The position numbers and the translations under genes were made by a program. A DNA stretch of 44,179 nt from an uncultured Clostridia bacterium (GTDB lineage: Bacteria > Bacillota > Clostridia > Christensenellales > UBA1242). Position 1 is the stretch's first letter. Each line of letters begins with the position of its first letter. Below the pieces are notes generated by a model, which saw nothing but the letters and a program-made list of their open reading frames with translations, did no database searches and was not told the origin of the DNA. This document shows, piece after piece, positions 24,927 through 33,062 of the stretch. Where the stretch lies: positions 1-44,179 of the forward strand of contig CANBAL010000008.1 in assembly GCA_947366545.1 (NCBI GenBank), written 5' to 3'.

Positions 24927-27764
24927 TTACCATGTCATTTCAACAAAGCCTAATCCTTCTAGATAACTTCGCACTTCCTCAGCATCTGTAAAACCTCCGA
25001 TATAATATAATCCTTTTTGTACTGGTAAATCATTATTTATACCTTGGACTATAGAATACATCTGCCAACCATATGAACCTGTGTACATCATTTTTGTTGT
25101 TTCTACATTTACAATACCTTCACCATAAATACCATACCAATTTGAAGTAGTTGTTGCTGGCTCACAACATAGTATATTTGCTTGAGCACCTCCATTTACT
25201 TCAGTAGAGATTACATTAGTATTTGAAACGGCATTTCCTCCTATAGCGGCAATACCTCCTGCAAAATCTCCTATAATCCTACAATTCTTAACTTGACATT
25301 GTAAAATTCTTCCTTCAGAAATTCCAGCTATACCACCTGCATGCTGAGTGCCACTGATTTCTACAGAATCTACAATACAGCGTGCCACCCTGCTTACAGC
25401 TCCACGAGAAAGCCCTACTATACCGCCTGCATAACCACTGGCTGTAATATTACCTCCTTCCAAATATATACATCTTACTTGTGCATTGCTTTCTAAGCAC
25501 CCAAACAAGCCAACACAACCTAAATTTGCACTTCGTATATTTTTAATTTTATACAAATCTCCATTATAAACACCCACAAAAGGAATCTTCTCATTTCCTA
25601 CTGGCTGCCAAAGGTGTGCTGAGATATCTATATCAGTAGTTTGTTTATAATAGGCTTCTCCATCATATAGACCGCTTGTGGTTTGAAGGTTATTATTTGT
25701 TGCATAGGCAAGGCGGGCAAGATGTGCGGCGGTGGAGATTATGTATGGATTTGACTGCGTTCCGTCTCCTCCACCATAACTTGTTGCATAGTAGCCCTCT
25801 AACCATGTCTTTTCCTGCCAGTGAGCGTAAAGAGTGGTATTGGCAGCTTTATCCCAGACATGAGCACTGGTACCAGTAGATGTATAATACTGTGTACCAC
25901 TTGTTTGTGAGTCATAGTAACCTAGAAATGTCCAGCCAGATTTACTTGGGATACTTGGGATACTTGGCATGGCACTGCCATAAGTGGCGGTTACACTTGT
26001 GGTCCCTCCACTGCCTCCATTTGAATTAAGAGTGACTGTAAATTTAAAAGTAATATCATTTATCGCTGTCGCTGAGGAATTTCCTGCCGCATCATATGCA
26101 TAAATATGTGTGTGATACATTCCATATTCATTATTATGCGAAGAAACATTTACAGTATAACGATAGTTATATGTTTGACTGTTTACCGTCCAACTACCAC
26201 TTGTTCCACTTGATCCACTATCTGTTTGCCAATTTGACTGTATATCATCTTGTCCACTTGCATCTGTCCATGTTGGAAATTGTACTCGATTGACACCTAC
26301 ATTATCCGTGACATAGGCGTAAACATAATACCCTGTACTGCCATTTTGTACCCATGTGGTACGACTGATTACTGGTGCAGTCGCATCAGTCCAGTTGGCT
26401 GTTAGAGTTACTAAACCGCTTGTTACTAGATTTTTGAAATATGTAGAAGTCACCTTTGTTGATGTACTTGACCAGCTTGTTGTACAAGCAGAGGATGAAG
26501 TCCCATACTTTGCATAACTCGTGTTTCCATTAAATGTCCAACCTGCAAAGGTAAAGCCGCTGCGGGTTGGATTGGAAAGTTGAAATGCGGTATCATAGGT
26601 CGCACTGGTTGGATGATATGTACCATATGAGCCACTATTAAGTGCGTAACTTATATTATATGTTATTGGTGTCCAATTTGCAGTAAGGGTAACTGAACCA
26701 TTATTTGTTGTTGTTAAATTTTTAAAATATGTGGCTGTTGTTTTTGTTGATGTACTTGACCAACTTGTAGTACAAGAAGAGGAGGAACTGCCGTATTTTG
26801 CATAGCTGGTATTTCCATTAAATGTCCAGCCCGCGAAGGTATAACCTACACGAGTTGGATTAGCAAGATAGAAAGCTGAATCATATGTACCCTTTGTTGG
26901 AAGTGTTCCACTATAACTACCACCATTAAGATTGCAGGAAATTGTATAAGTGTTTGGCAAAAAATGAACATAATAACTACTACTTGCTCCCGAGCTCCCC
27001 TCTCCAGTATAAAAATTATTACCATAGGTTATAGCTGCTGAAGAAACTGAAGCCCCTGTGCGAACACCATTATAAGTATACCCAACATTTGCTGCAACCG
27101 TAAAACTAACTTGTTCCGCATAATATGTTGAAAAGCTTGCATATGTATGGTCTATTGAAGTACTCTTGGTGGTGCTACCAGATTTATATGTTATATTGTT
27201 TATCGTTCCACCCGTCATGGCAGATGAACCATTAGTTACAATATTCAAATACCACACTTTTGATTGTGAACATTTAGCATAATACCAATCATCCGTAGTA
27301 CCAGAAATATTTCTTGACAAAGTATCAGAGGTACTAAGAATTAAATTCGATCTACAACTCGCATCTGCATACCAACCAACAAAAGTATACCCACTGGCCG
27401 CACTTGCTATGGCTCTTACCTCACTATCATTTGATCCAGTAATCCATGATGTCGATTGATTGACACTTTCTCCATTATACCATGCCCCTAAAAACCCTTT
27501 ATATTGTGTTTTTACTGTTGCTTTATCTGTTGAAAGTGCTCCAGTAGGTGCATTAGTGTCAAAGTAATATGCACGTGCTGTAAATTTCCAAGTCCAATCA
27601 GCAGCCATAGAGTTATCTAAATTTGGACAATCTACAATTTCTTCCTGAGAATCATCGGGTTCTAAAATCCCACCCCCCCCCGCAGGAGTGGTCAAGAAAA
27701 ACACTCCTGTGAGGAGAGTGAAAATACCTACTAATAATAACGAAATTTTAGATATTTTTTTCAT
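24927..27764 (-). CDS. Large repeat-rich secreted/surface protein (InlB-type, GBS Bsp-like and GLUG-like modules)
   Basis: 945 residues. Signal peptide (1-27), then a Gly tract, a first G-YTFVGWYAD module (about 85-170), two near-identical InlB-type repeats (about 272-364 and 369-458, both with YTF/FTFAGWTFNGNTSYAKYG and LTANWT), a GBS-Bsp-like module (462-570, with VQFPTWTDASGQDD), another InlB-type repeat (575-650), and a C-terminal GLUG/IgA-peptidase-like beta-helix region (about 665-870: DGTQSNPYIIST, GGIVGLSRG, GGIAGISEG). No LPxTG or choline-binding anchor. Likely adhesin or matrix protein. No ribosome binding site, and a TATAAT only 9 bp from the ATG. The longer in-frame start at 27860 is unsupported. 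Confidence 0.85.
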   Translation of the reverse strand: MKKISKISLLLVGIFTLLTGVFFLTTPAGGGGILEPDDSQEEIVDCPNLDNSMAADWTWKFTARAYYFDTNAPTGALSTDKATVKTQYKGFLGAWYNGESVNQSTSWITGSNDSEVRAIASAASGYTFVGWYADASCRSNLILSTSDTLSRNISGTTDDWYYAKCSQSKVWYLNIVTNGSSAMTGGTINNITYKSGSTTKSTSIDHTYASFSTYYAEQVSFTVAANVGYTYNGVRTGASVSSAAITYGNNFYTGEGSSGASSSYYVHFLPNTYTISCNLNGGSYSGTLPTKGTYDSAFYLANPTRVGYTFAGWTFNGNTSYAKYGSSSSSCTTSWSSTSTKTTATYFKNLTTTNNGSVTLTANWTPITYNISYALNSGSYGTYHPTSATYDTAFQLSNPTRSGFTFAGWTFNGNTSYAKYGTSSSACTTSWSSTSTKVTSTYFKNLVTSGLVTLTANWTDATAPVISRTTWVQNGSTGYYVYAYVTDNVGVNRVQFPTWTDASGQDDIQSNWQTDSGSSGTSGSWTVNSQTYNYRYTVNVSSHNNEYGMYHTHIYAYDAAGNSSATAINDITFKFTVTLNSNGGSGGTTSVTATYGSAMPSIPSIPSKSGWTFLGYYDSQTSGTQYYTSTGTSAHVWDKAANTTLYAHWQEKTWLEGYYATSYGGGDGTQSNPYIISTAAHLARLAYATNNNLQTTSGLYDGEAYYKQTTDIDISAHLWQPVGNEKIPFVGVYNGDLYKIKNIRSANLGCVGLFGCLESNAQVRCIYLEGGNITASGYAGGIVGLSRGAVSRVARCIVDSVEISGTQHAGGIAGISEGRILQCQVKNCRIIGDFAGGIAAIGGNAVSNTNVISTEVNGGAQANILCCEPATTTSNWYGIYGEGIVNVETTKMMYTGSYGWQMYSIVQGINNDLPVQKGLYYIGGFTDAEEVRSYLEGLGFVEMTW
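26391..26951 (-). repeat. Two tandem InlB-type coding repeats
   Basis: Two copies of a roughly 280-bp unit (about 26951-26672 and 26660-26391, coding direction). Encoded segments such as FAGWTFNGNTSYAKYG and TSWSSTSTK are shared almost exactly, with more variation near the unit starts. Good substrate for unequal recombination. Confidence 0.75.
27673..27681 (-). repeat. Homopolymer tract: nine C (G9 in the coding strand)
   Basis: Nine consecutive C on the plus strand, read as G9 in codons 28-31 of the surface protein, just after the signal peptide. In this AT-rich sequence such a run is unusual, and its length makes slippage frameshifts likely. The frame shown here is open. Confidence 0.85.
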
Positions 27765-27773
27765 ATTAGTTTT

Positions 27774-27801
27774 ATTATATACTTTTTTGTTTAATTTACA
27801 A
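27774..27801 (-). promoter_or_regulatory. Promoter giving a near-leaderless mRNA for the surface protein
   Basis: Minus strand TTGTAA, 16 bp, TATAAT; only nine bases separate the -10 from the ATG at 27764, so the start of transcription should fall 2-4 nt before the start codon. Confidence 0.6.
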
Positions 27802-27840
27802 AATAAATTATAGATAATTTTACGCAAAAAGTGGGTGACA

Positions 27841-28596
27841 TTAGTTAAACAGCATATCAATCGACCTTGCTATAACGCCCCCTATCATTGTAATATTTGA
27901 GCGAATATCTTTAGGGGTGAGGAGAAGGTCGGGCAACTCCTTTTCTATCACACTTGAATACAGCATAAAGGGCACGCCGATGCTTATACACGGCACGCCG
28001 AGTTTCTCGCTATCTATCCGATTGGGATTTGTTCTCACACCGCTGCCCGCACTTATTCCCCCGCTGGTGAGTTGCAGCGAAGTGCCGAGGCGGGAAAGGT
28101 TATTGGTGGCGAGAGAGTCAATAGCAATTACGCAGTCTGCTTTTACACCCTCTTTTACATACAAAACAAAATCGCTGGTGTCAATACCTGTGATAGCATA
28201 AATATTAGGACAAAATTTATATACACCGCATATGCCATCTACCATGCTGTCCACTACTACTTTCCCTAAACTATCTGCCATAATATTAGGATTGCCTAGG
28301 CCTACAATCAATATTTTTGCGTTTATATCTAAGTCAAAACTTTTTAACAGTTTTTGCAAGCAGTTATTTACTATTTTCGTCAAATACTCCTCACAGTCTT
28401 TCTCATAAAGAGAGGGAATATTAATAATGAAATACTCACCTTTTGCAAGTTTTAAAGCCCTGCTTTTTCCCTCGCTTTCTATCTCCATATATCCTAGCAC
28501 GCCATCATATTCAATGCTTTTTATGGAGTATCCATAGCGCTCTAAATCCTTTCCACACTCGTCAATCAATTCAAACATGGTTTTATTTTTAAACAT
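27841..28596 (-). CDS. gpr: Spore germination protease
   Basis: 251 residues; degrades small acid-soluble proteins when a spore germinates. It is an atypical aspartic-type protease made as a zymogen (family knowledge). Visible: GLGNPNIMADSLGKVVVDS with candidate catalytic Asp108 (usually TPDxLG), TGIDTSDFV, the second candidate Asp160 in AIDSLATNNLSRLG, the TSGGISAGSGVRTNPNR loop and LGVPCISIGVPF. It is shorter than the Bacillus enzyme (about 370), mainly at the N-terminal propeptide and internally. Start chosen from homology: ATG at 28596 (or 28578); neither has a ribosome binding site, and upstream in-frame sequence overlaps rpsT antisense. Expected forespore expression. Confidence 0.85.
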   Translation of the reverse strand: MFKNKTMFELIDECGKDLERYGYSIKSIEYDGVLGYMEIESEGKSRALKLAKGEYFIINIPSLYEKDCEEYLTKIVNNCLQKLLKSFDLDINAKILIVGLGNPNIMADSLGKVVVDSMVDGICGVYKFCPNIYAITGIDTSDFVLYVKEGVKADCVIAIDSLATNNLSRLGTSLQLTSGGISAGSGVRTNPNRIDSEKLGVPCISIGVPFMLYSSVIEKELPDLLLTPKDIRSNITMIGGVIARSIDMLFN

Positions 28597-28620
28597 TTTG
28601 CAAAAATTATTTATTTTTGC

Positions 28621-28649
28621 TTGCAAATTGTCTTTTCTTGTGCTATACT
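28621..28649 (+). promoter_or_regulatory. Extended -10 promoter of rpsT
   Basis: TTGCAA, 17 bp, TATACT preceded by TG one base before the -10 (extended -10). About 28 bp before the rpsT start. Confidence 0.75.
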
Positions 28650-28677
28650 TGCCTAGAATTTGATTAAGGAGAGAACT

Positions 28678-28950
28678 ATGCCAAATATTAAATCTGCAAA
28701 AAAGAGAGTTAAGGTTATCGATAAAAAAACCGCTGAAAACAAGGCTATTAAATCTCGTATCGCTACCTATGCTAAGAAATTTAAACTTGCGGTTAGCAGC
28801 AAAGATGTTGCTACGGCAGAAGTTGCATACAACGATGTTGTTTCTTTGATGGACAGCGCTGCTAGAGATAATGTTATCCACACAAATAGCGCTAACCGTA
28901 AAAAAGCTCACTATGCTAAAATGCTTGACGATCTTAAAAAGTCAATCTAA
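28678..28950 (+). CDS. rpsT: 30S ribosomal protein S20
   Basis: 90 residues, Lys/Ala-rich helical protein that binds 16S rRNA. MPNIKSAKKRVKV, the NKAIKSRIATY helix and the closing IHTNSANRKKAHYAKML are the usual S20 elements. AAGGAGAG precedes the ATG. Divergent from gpr, the common neighbour order in clostridial genomes. It has its own promoter and terminator. Confidence 0.97.
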   Translation: MPNIKSAKKRVKVIDKKTAENKAIKSRIATYAKKFKLAVSSKDVATAEVAYNDVVSLMDSAARDNVIHTNSANRKKAHYAKMLDDLKKSI

Positions 28951-28972
28951 GTGCCATGGCGCACTTTTTTTA
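28949..28972 (+). terminator. rpsT terminator
   Basis: Stem AAGTGC/GCACTT with loop CATGGC followed by a run of T. Confidence 0.75.
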
Positions 28973-28988
28973 TTGCAAAAATTCAGTC

Positions 28989-29017
28989 TTGACAACACCT
29001 AATTTTCATGTTACAAT
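28989..29017 (+). promoter_or_regulatory. Sigma-A promoter of the 154-residue orphan
   Basis: TTGACA, 17 bp, TACAAT, about 24 bp before the ATG at 29041. Confidence 0.78.
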
Positions 29018-29040
29018 CCTTTTATAAGTGGAGGGAGCTT

Positions 29041-29505
29041 ATGAAAAAAAAGATTTTTACTCCGAATGACTATTTTCAAATTATTGAGCGCATGCAAAAT
29101 CCAAAGTATAAACAAGAAAAACCTAAACTTTTTAGACTTGCTCAAAAATTTATTAAGCGTGAAAAGAATACACTTTTTATATATTGCTTTTTAAAAGAAT
29201 TTGAGAAAGAGCCTGAACTAGAAAAAGAGAATTTGCTGGGGCTTATCGCAGATGGGCATGACCCAGAAGTCAATTACTATACTGCAAGAGATATAGAAGG
29301 TTGCGACATCCCTGTACATGAACAGGAAGTTCTACAAGCAAACTCCCCTATTTGGAGCCTTCAATATTTAAAATATGTGCCTTCCGCAAACAAAGATGCA
29401 CACAGACAAATCGTCAATACCCTTGGTAGCAAAGAACTTAAAGATGCACTATTTGAATATGAACGCGAATGCGAGAAGAACAAGATAGATGATGAGGCAG
29501 AATAA
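29041..29505 (+). CDS. 154-residue helical protein, unknown function
   Basis: 154 residues, charged and helical, no Cys motif and no membrane segment; the C-terminus is acidic (KNKIDDEAE). The LFRLAQKFIKREKNTLFIYCFLKEFEKEP passage looks like paired helices, and I recognise no family. GGAGGGAG precedes the ATG; the in-frame ATG at 29008 overlaps the promoter and is not used. Independent unit with strong promoter and terminator, so probably well expressed. Confidence 0.72.
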   Translation: MKKKIFTPNDYFQIIERMQNPKYKQEKPKLFRLAQKFIKREKNTLFIYCFLKEFEKEPELEKENLLGLIADGHDPEVNYYTARDIEGCDIPVHEQEVLQANSPIWSLQYLKYVPSANKDAHRQIVNTLGSKELKDALFEYERECEKNKIDDEAE

Positions 29506-29509
29506 AAAA

Positions 29510-29532
29510 AACTTGGACAAGTTGTCCAAGTT
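29510..29532. terminator. Bidirectional terminator
   Basis: Stem AACTTGGACA/TGTCCAAGTT with loop AGT and A/T runs on both sides; serves the orphan and the small membrane gene. Confidence 0.85.
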
Positions 29533-29535
29533 TTT

Positions 29536-29772
29536 TTATTCTGTTTTATCTTCATTATCTTTTTTAAGATTTTTTGCGTCATTTACTGCATTGACAATGA
29601 TATTCATAATTCCAACGCTAAGCGCACCACCTACTATAATAAGCCAACCTGGGTGCCAAAAATTAATTGTAAAACCTAAAATTAAGTACACGAGTACACA
29701 AATTATCATAATAATTCCACTTAACGCTTCACTTACAACATTTGCGAGGGTTTTCTTCTTTTCTGCTGCCAT
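29536..29772 (-). CDS. Small two-helix membrane protein
   Basis: 78 residues: charged N-terminus (AAEKKKTLANVV), helix at about 19-38, short loop NFWHPGW, helix at about 43-63, and a charged tail. Family not recognised. TTAGGAGTGG precedes the ATG. It follows hpf by nine bases, so it is probably co-transcribed, and it ends at the shared terminator. Confidence 0.72.
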   Translation of the reverse strand: MAAEKKKTLANVVSEALSGIIMIICVLVYLILGFTINFWHPGWLIIVGGALSVGIMNIIVNAVNDAKNLKKDNEDKTE

Positions 29773-29781
29773 ATTCCACTC

Positions 29782-30324
29782 CTAAAATTTAACATCTATA
29801 AGGCCAAGTTTATTATCATGGCGCTTATACATTACATTCACTCTACCAGTTTTTGCATTGAGGAAAATGTAAAAATCATGTCCTACGCGTTCGATTGCAT
29901 AGCGGGCTTCATCGATTGACATAGGGTCAAGATCAAATGTCTTTTTCTTGAATACCTCTGGAAGAGTCTCTGGCTCCTCAGTAAGAAATTCAAATGGAAC
30001 CTCCATTGTTCTGACACTTTTTCTATCTGATTTTGCCTTCGATTTTTTCTTCTCTACAACGCGAATAATCTGTTTTTCAAGTTTTGGAAGAACAAGGTCA
30101 ATATTATCATAAATATTTCCGCTGGCTACCTCACTTCGATACAGCATTCCTTTGTTTTTGAGGGTTATTTCAAGTTTCTCCCTCTTATCTTCCTTGCTGC
30201 AAACTACCTTTGCATTAACATCTTCGCCAAAATAGCGTTCCAGCTTATTAATCTTATCGGTAAGCACCTTTTTTAATCTTTGGCTTGCTTTGTAGCCACC
30301 TTTCTCTACGATTTCAATTTTCAT
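29782..30324 (-). CDS. hpf: Ribosome hibernation-promoting factor, long form
   Basis: 180 residues. The N-terminal beta-alpha-beta domain (1-100) starts MKIEIVEKGGYKASQRL and carries the KLEITLKNKG strand; after a charged linker, the C-terminal domain (about 122-180) has FDLDPMSIDEARYAIERVGHDFYIFLNAKTG. Long HPF dimerises 70S ribosomes into 100S particles in stationary phase. AAGGAGG precedes the ATG. Directly upstream is a structured direct-repeat element, so its mRNA probably begins near or within it. Confidence 0.95.
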   Translation of the reverse strand: MKIEIVEKGGYKASQRLKKVLTDKINKLERYFGEDVNAKVVCSKEDKREKLEITLKNKGMLYRSEVASGNIYDNIDLVLPKLEKQIIRVVEKKKSKAKSDRKSVRTMEVPFEFLTEEPETLPEVFKKKTFDLDPMSIDEARYAIERVGHDFYIFLNAKTGRVNVMYKRHDNKLGLIDVKF

Positions 30325-30345
30325 ATTTTTACCTCCTTATTTACT

Positions 30346-30576
30346 GGGGAGACACCATCTCGTCGGTCGCTCACAAATCTCAGATTTGACTCGCTGTCTC
30401 GACGGTTTCCCTCCCAATCTCCTTCCGTAAAGGGTCCCTCTGGATTACGCGGGAGAAATGATACATTTCTCTTCTCCGCTTCCTCGCCGGGCAAAGCCCT
30501 TCCCCTCGGAAATCCGCCAGTCCAGTTTTGATTTCCTTACTGGAAGGATTGTTTTTTGGGGAGACACCATCTCGTC
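30346..30576 (-). repeat. GC-rich structured element with 19-bp direct repeats
   Basis: The 305-bp gap between clpC and hpf holds a 231-bp element bounded by exact 19-bp direct repeats (30346-30364 and 30558-30576, GGGGAGACACCATCTCGTC). Its interior is far richer in GC than its surroundings and contains several hairpins: CAAATCTGAGATTTG, GAGAAATG-x-CATTTCTC and GGGCTTTGCCC. An open frame of 86 codons on the minus strand is an artefact of the repeat in my view. It may be a non-autonomous mobile repeat or a structured RNA. Confidence 0.72.
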
Positions 30577-30629
30577 CCATGTCTATATTATATATGTTAT
30601 TAATTTTCAAAGCAAATGATTTGAGAGAT

Positions 30630-33059
30630 TTATTTCTCATTTGTGAAGGTTAAGCCGTTTTCATCAGCATCGATTACTATCGCACCCTCATTATTTAATT
30701 GACCGAGTAGCATTTTCTCCGCAATTTGATCTTCTATCTCTTGCTGAATATATCGTTTTAGCGGTCTTGCACCATACTCTATATTTGAGCCGTGGGTGAC
30801 AACATATTCAAGTGCCTCCTCGGTAATCATAAGCGAAAGATTTTTCTCTTTAAGACGCTTATTAATATTAGATATAAGAATTTTGGCTATCTTGACAAGA
30901 TCCTCTTGTGTGAGCGGGTCAAAAATACATATAACATCAATACGATTTATAAGTTCTGGCTTGAACTTGCGTTTAAGAGCGTCCATATAAATCTTATTAT
31001 TATCAACCGCCTCTACTCCTTCATCACCAAAGCCGAGAGCCTTATGCTGCTCCTTAACCTCATTTGCACCAAGGTTGGAGGTCATGATTATAATTGTATT
31101 TTTAAAACTTACCGTACGGCCTTGACCGTCTGTTAGTCTACCGTCATCAAGGATTTGCAGCAAAGCATTTAACACATCAGGGTGAGCCTTTTCTATCTCA
31201 TCAAAAAGCACAACGCTATATGGGCGGCGTCTGACCTGCTCGGTAAGTTGACCGCCATCATCAAAGCCAACATATCCTGGAGGTGCACCGATGAGTTTTG
31301 ACACGGTATGCGACTCCATATATTCACTCATATCAATTCTGATTATATTATTTTCATCATCAAACATGGCCTCTGCTATCGCTTTGCTAAGTTCGGTTTT
31401 GCCGACACCTGTCTGCCCCATGAAGAGGAAGGAGCCGATAGGCCGTTTGGAATCTTGAAGTCCTACTCTTGACCTTCTTATCGCCTTTGCAACCGCATCA
31501 ACCGCTGCATTTTGCCCCACAACACGCTTATGGAGTATTTCCTCAAGGTGTATGAGTTTCTGTTTTTCACTTTCGGTAATCCTTGTCACTGGGATTCCTG
31601 TCCACTTGGACACAACTTCGGCAATCTCATTGGCGCCTATCGCTTTTATCGCCTCTTTTTTGATATTGAGTTTATCGCTTTTCTTCTTAAGGTCATTTTC
31701 AAGATTTATAATTGAGGACTGAAGTTTCGCCGCCTTCTCATAATTACGCTGAATTGATGCCTCATCTCTACTTGCAGAAAGCGCCTTTATCTTTTCCTCT
31801 ATCTCTCTTATCGCTTGAGGTTTAACTGTGAAATTTACCTTTGCCTTACTGCTTGCCTCATCAATTAGGTCTATCGCTTTATCTGGCAGGCTTCTATCCA
31901 TGATATATCTATCACTTAAATTTGCCGCCGCCTCTATCGCCTCATCGGTGATAGTAATTTTATGGAAAGCCTCATAAGAGTCTCTAAGTCCTTTGAGTAT
32001 TTGAATTGTCTCCTCAACTGAAGGTGGGTTGACAAGTATTGGCTGGAACCTTCGCTCAAGTGCCTTATCTTTCTCTATGAATTTCCTATATTCATCAGTG
32101 GTGGTTGCACCGATTGTTTGAAGTTCCCCTCTTGCAAGGTATGGCTTTAACATATCCGCTGGAGAAGTCTCCCCCTTCTCACTGCCCGCTTGTGCAAGTG
32201 TGTGTATCTCATCAATAAACACTATGATATTTTGACTTGATATAATTGTCTCAATAGCGTCCTTTAATTTTTCCTCCATGGCACCGCGATATTTTGTGCC
32301 CGCCATAAGACCACCGATTTCAAGAGAATATATAACCTTATCTTTAAGTATCTCTGGCACATTGCCACTTACTATCGCTTGTGCAAGGCCTTCGACAACC
32401 GCCGTCTTTCCAACACCAGCCTCTCCGATAAGGACAGGGTTGTTTTTCGTCTTACGGCAAAGAATTTCAACCACTCGTTCTATCTCTCCCTCACGGCCTA
32501 TAACGGGGTCAAGCTTATGTTCCCGTGCTTTAAGTGTGATATCAGTACCCATATCTAATAGTTTTTCAGGAAGAGTACTGCCAGTTTGCTTATTGCTTTC
32601 TTCCTTTTCTGGCTTATTTGCACTAAGGGCTTTGATAATTTTATTCTTCATTTCTTCTACATCTACGCCAAACTGCCCGACAAGTATCTTATAGGCAACA
32701 CTGCCAACGCTGTTTAGTAATGCTAAGAGTAGATGCTCGGCACCCAAAAATGAGTGATTCATTTGGAGTGCAATTTGCTGTGCCATACGAAACAAATCTT
32801 TAGTGCGTGGAGTAAGTTCAACCTCCATTCCAAAAAGATTATCTTCAGGTGCATTTTCCTCAAAAAACTCAAATAATGCTGGCTCGGTTACCCCTGCCTC
32901 AGCCAAAAATTTGCTGGCAAGACAATCCCTTACACTTGCAAGGCCATACAAAATATGCTCGCTACCCACCAAGTTACTTCCAAATCTTAGTGCAAACTTG
33001 CTGGCATTCTTTATTACCTTTTCTATACTATCGGAAAAGGAGCCTCCTTGATAATTCAT
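30630..33059 (-). CDS. clpC: ATP-dependent Clp protease ATPase subunit ClpC
   Basis: 809 residues. Double Clp-N repeat (1-145), first AAA+ domain with Walker A GEAGVGKT (212-219), the M-domain with a UVR-like EASIQRNYEKAAKLQ stretch, and second AAA+ domain with GQTGVGKT and a GYVGFDDGGQLTEQVRR pore region. A C-terminal D2-small domain is present. It unfolds arginine-phosphorylated and other substrates for ClpP. CGGAGGTAG precedes the ATG; it starts three bases after the mcsB stop. The expected CtsR repressor is not next to the operon. Confidence 0.96.
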   Translation of the reverse strand: MNYQGGSFSDSIEKVIKNASKFALRFGSNLVGSEHILYGLASVRDCLASKFLAEAGVTEPALFEFFEENAPEDNLFGMEVELTPRTKDLFRMAQQIALQMNHSFLGAEHLLLALLNSVGSVAYKILVGQFGVDVEEMKNKIIKALSANKPEKEESNKQTGSTLPEKLLDMGTDITLKAREHKLDPVIGREGEIERVVEILCRKTKNNPVLIGEAGVGKTAVVEGLAQAIVSGNVPEILKDKVIYSLEIGGLMAGTKYRGAMEEKLKDAIETIISSQNIIVFIDEIHTLAQAGSEKGETSPADMLKPYLARGELQTIGATTTDEYRKFIEKDKALERRFQPILVNPPSVEETIQILKGLRDSYEAFHKITITDEAIEAAANLSDRYIMDRSLPDKAIDLIDEASSKAKVNFTVKPQAIREIEEKIKALSASRDEASIQRNYEKAAKLQSSIINLENDLKKKSDKLNIKKEAIKAIGANEIAEVVSKWTGIPVTRITESEKQKLIHLEEILHKRVVGQNAAVDAVAKAIRRSRVGLQDSKRPIGSFLFMGQTGVGKTELSKAIAEAMFDDENNIIRIDMSEYMESHTVSKLIGAPPGYVGFDDGGQLTEQVRRRPYSVVLFDEIEKAHPDVLNALLQILDDGRLTDGQGRTVSFKNTIIIMTSNLGANEVKEQHKALGFGDEGVEAVDNNKIYMDALKRKFKPELINRIDVICIFDPLTQEDLVKIAKILISNINKRLKEKNLSLMITEEALEYVVTHGSNIEYGARPLKRYIQQEIEDQIAEKMLLGQLNNEGAIVIDADENGLTFTNEK

Positions 33060-33062
33060 ATT

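Noticed and set aside
30380..30640. An 86-codon frame on the minus strand in the clpC-hpf gap
   Set aside because: It lies mostly inside the structured direct-repeat element and encodes a low-complexity basic peptide; no Shine-Dalgarno site.
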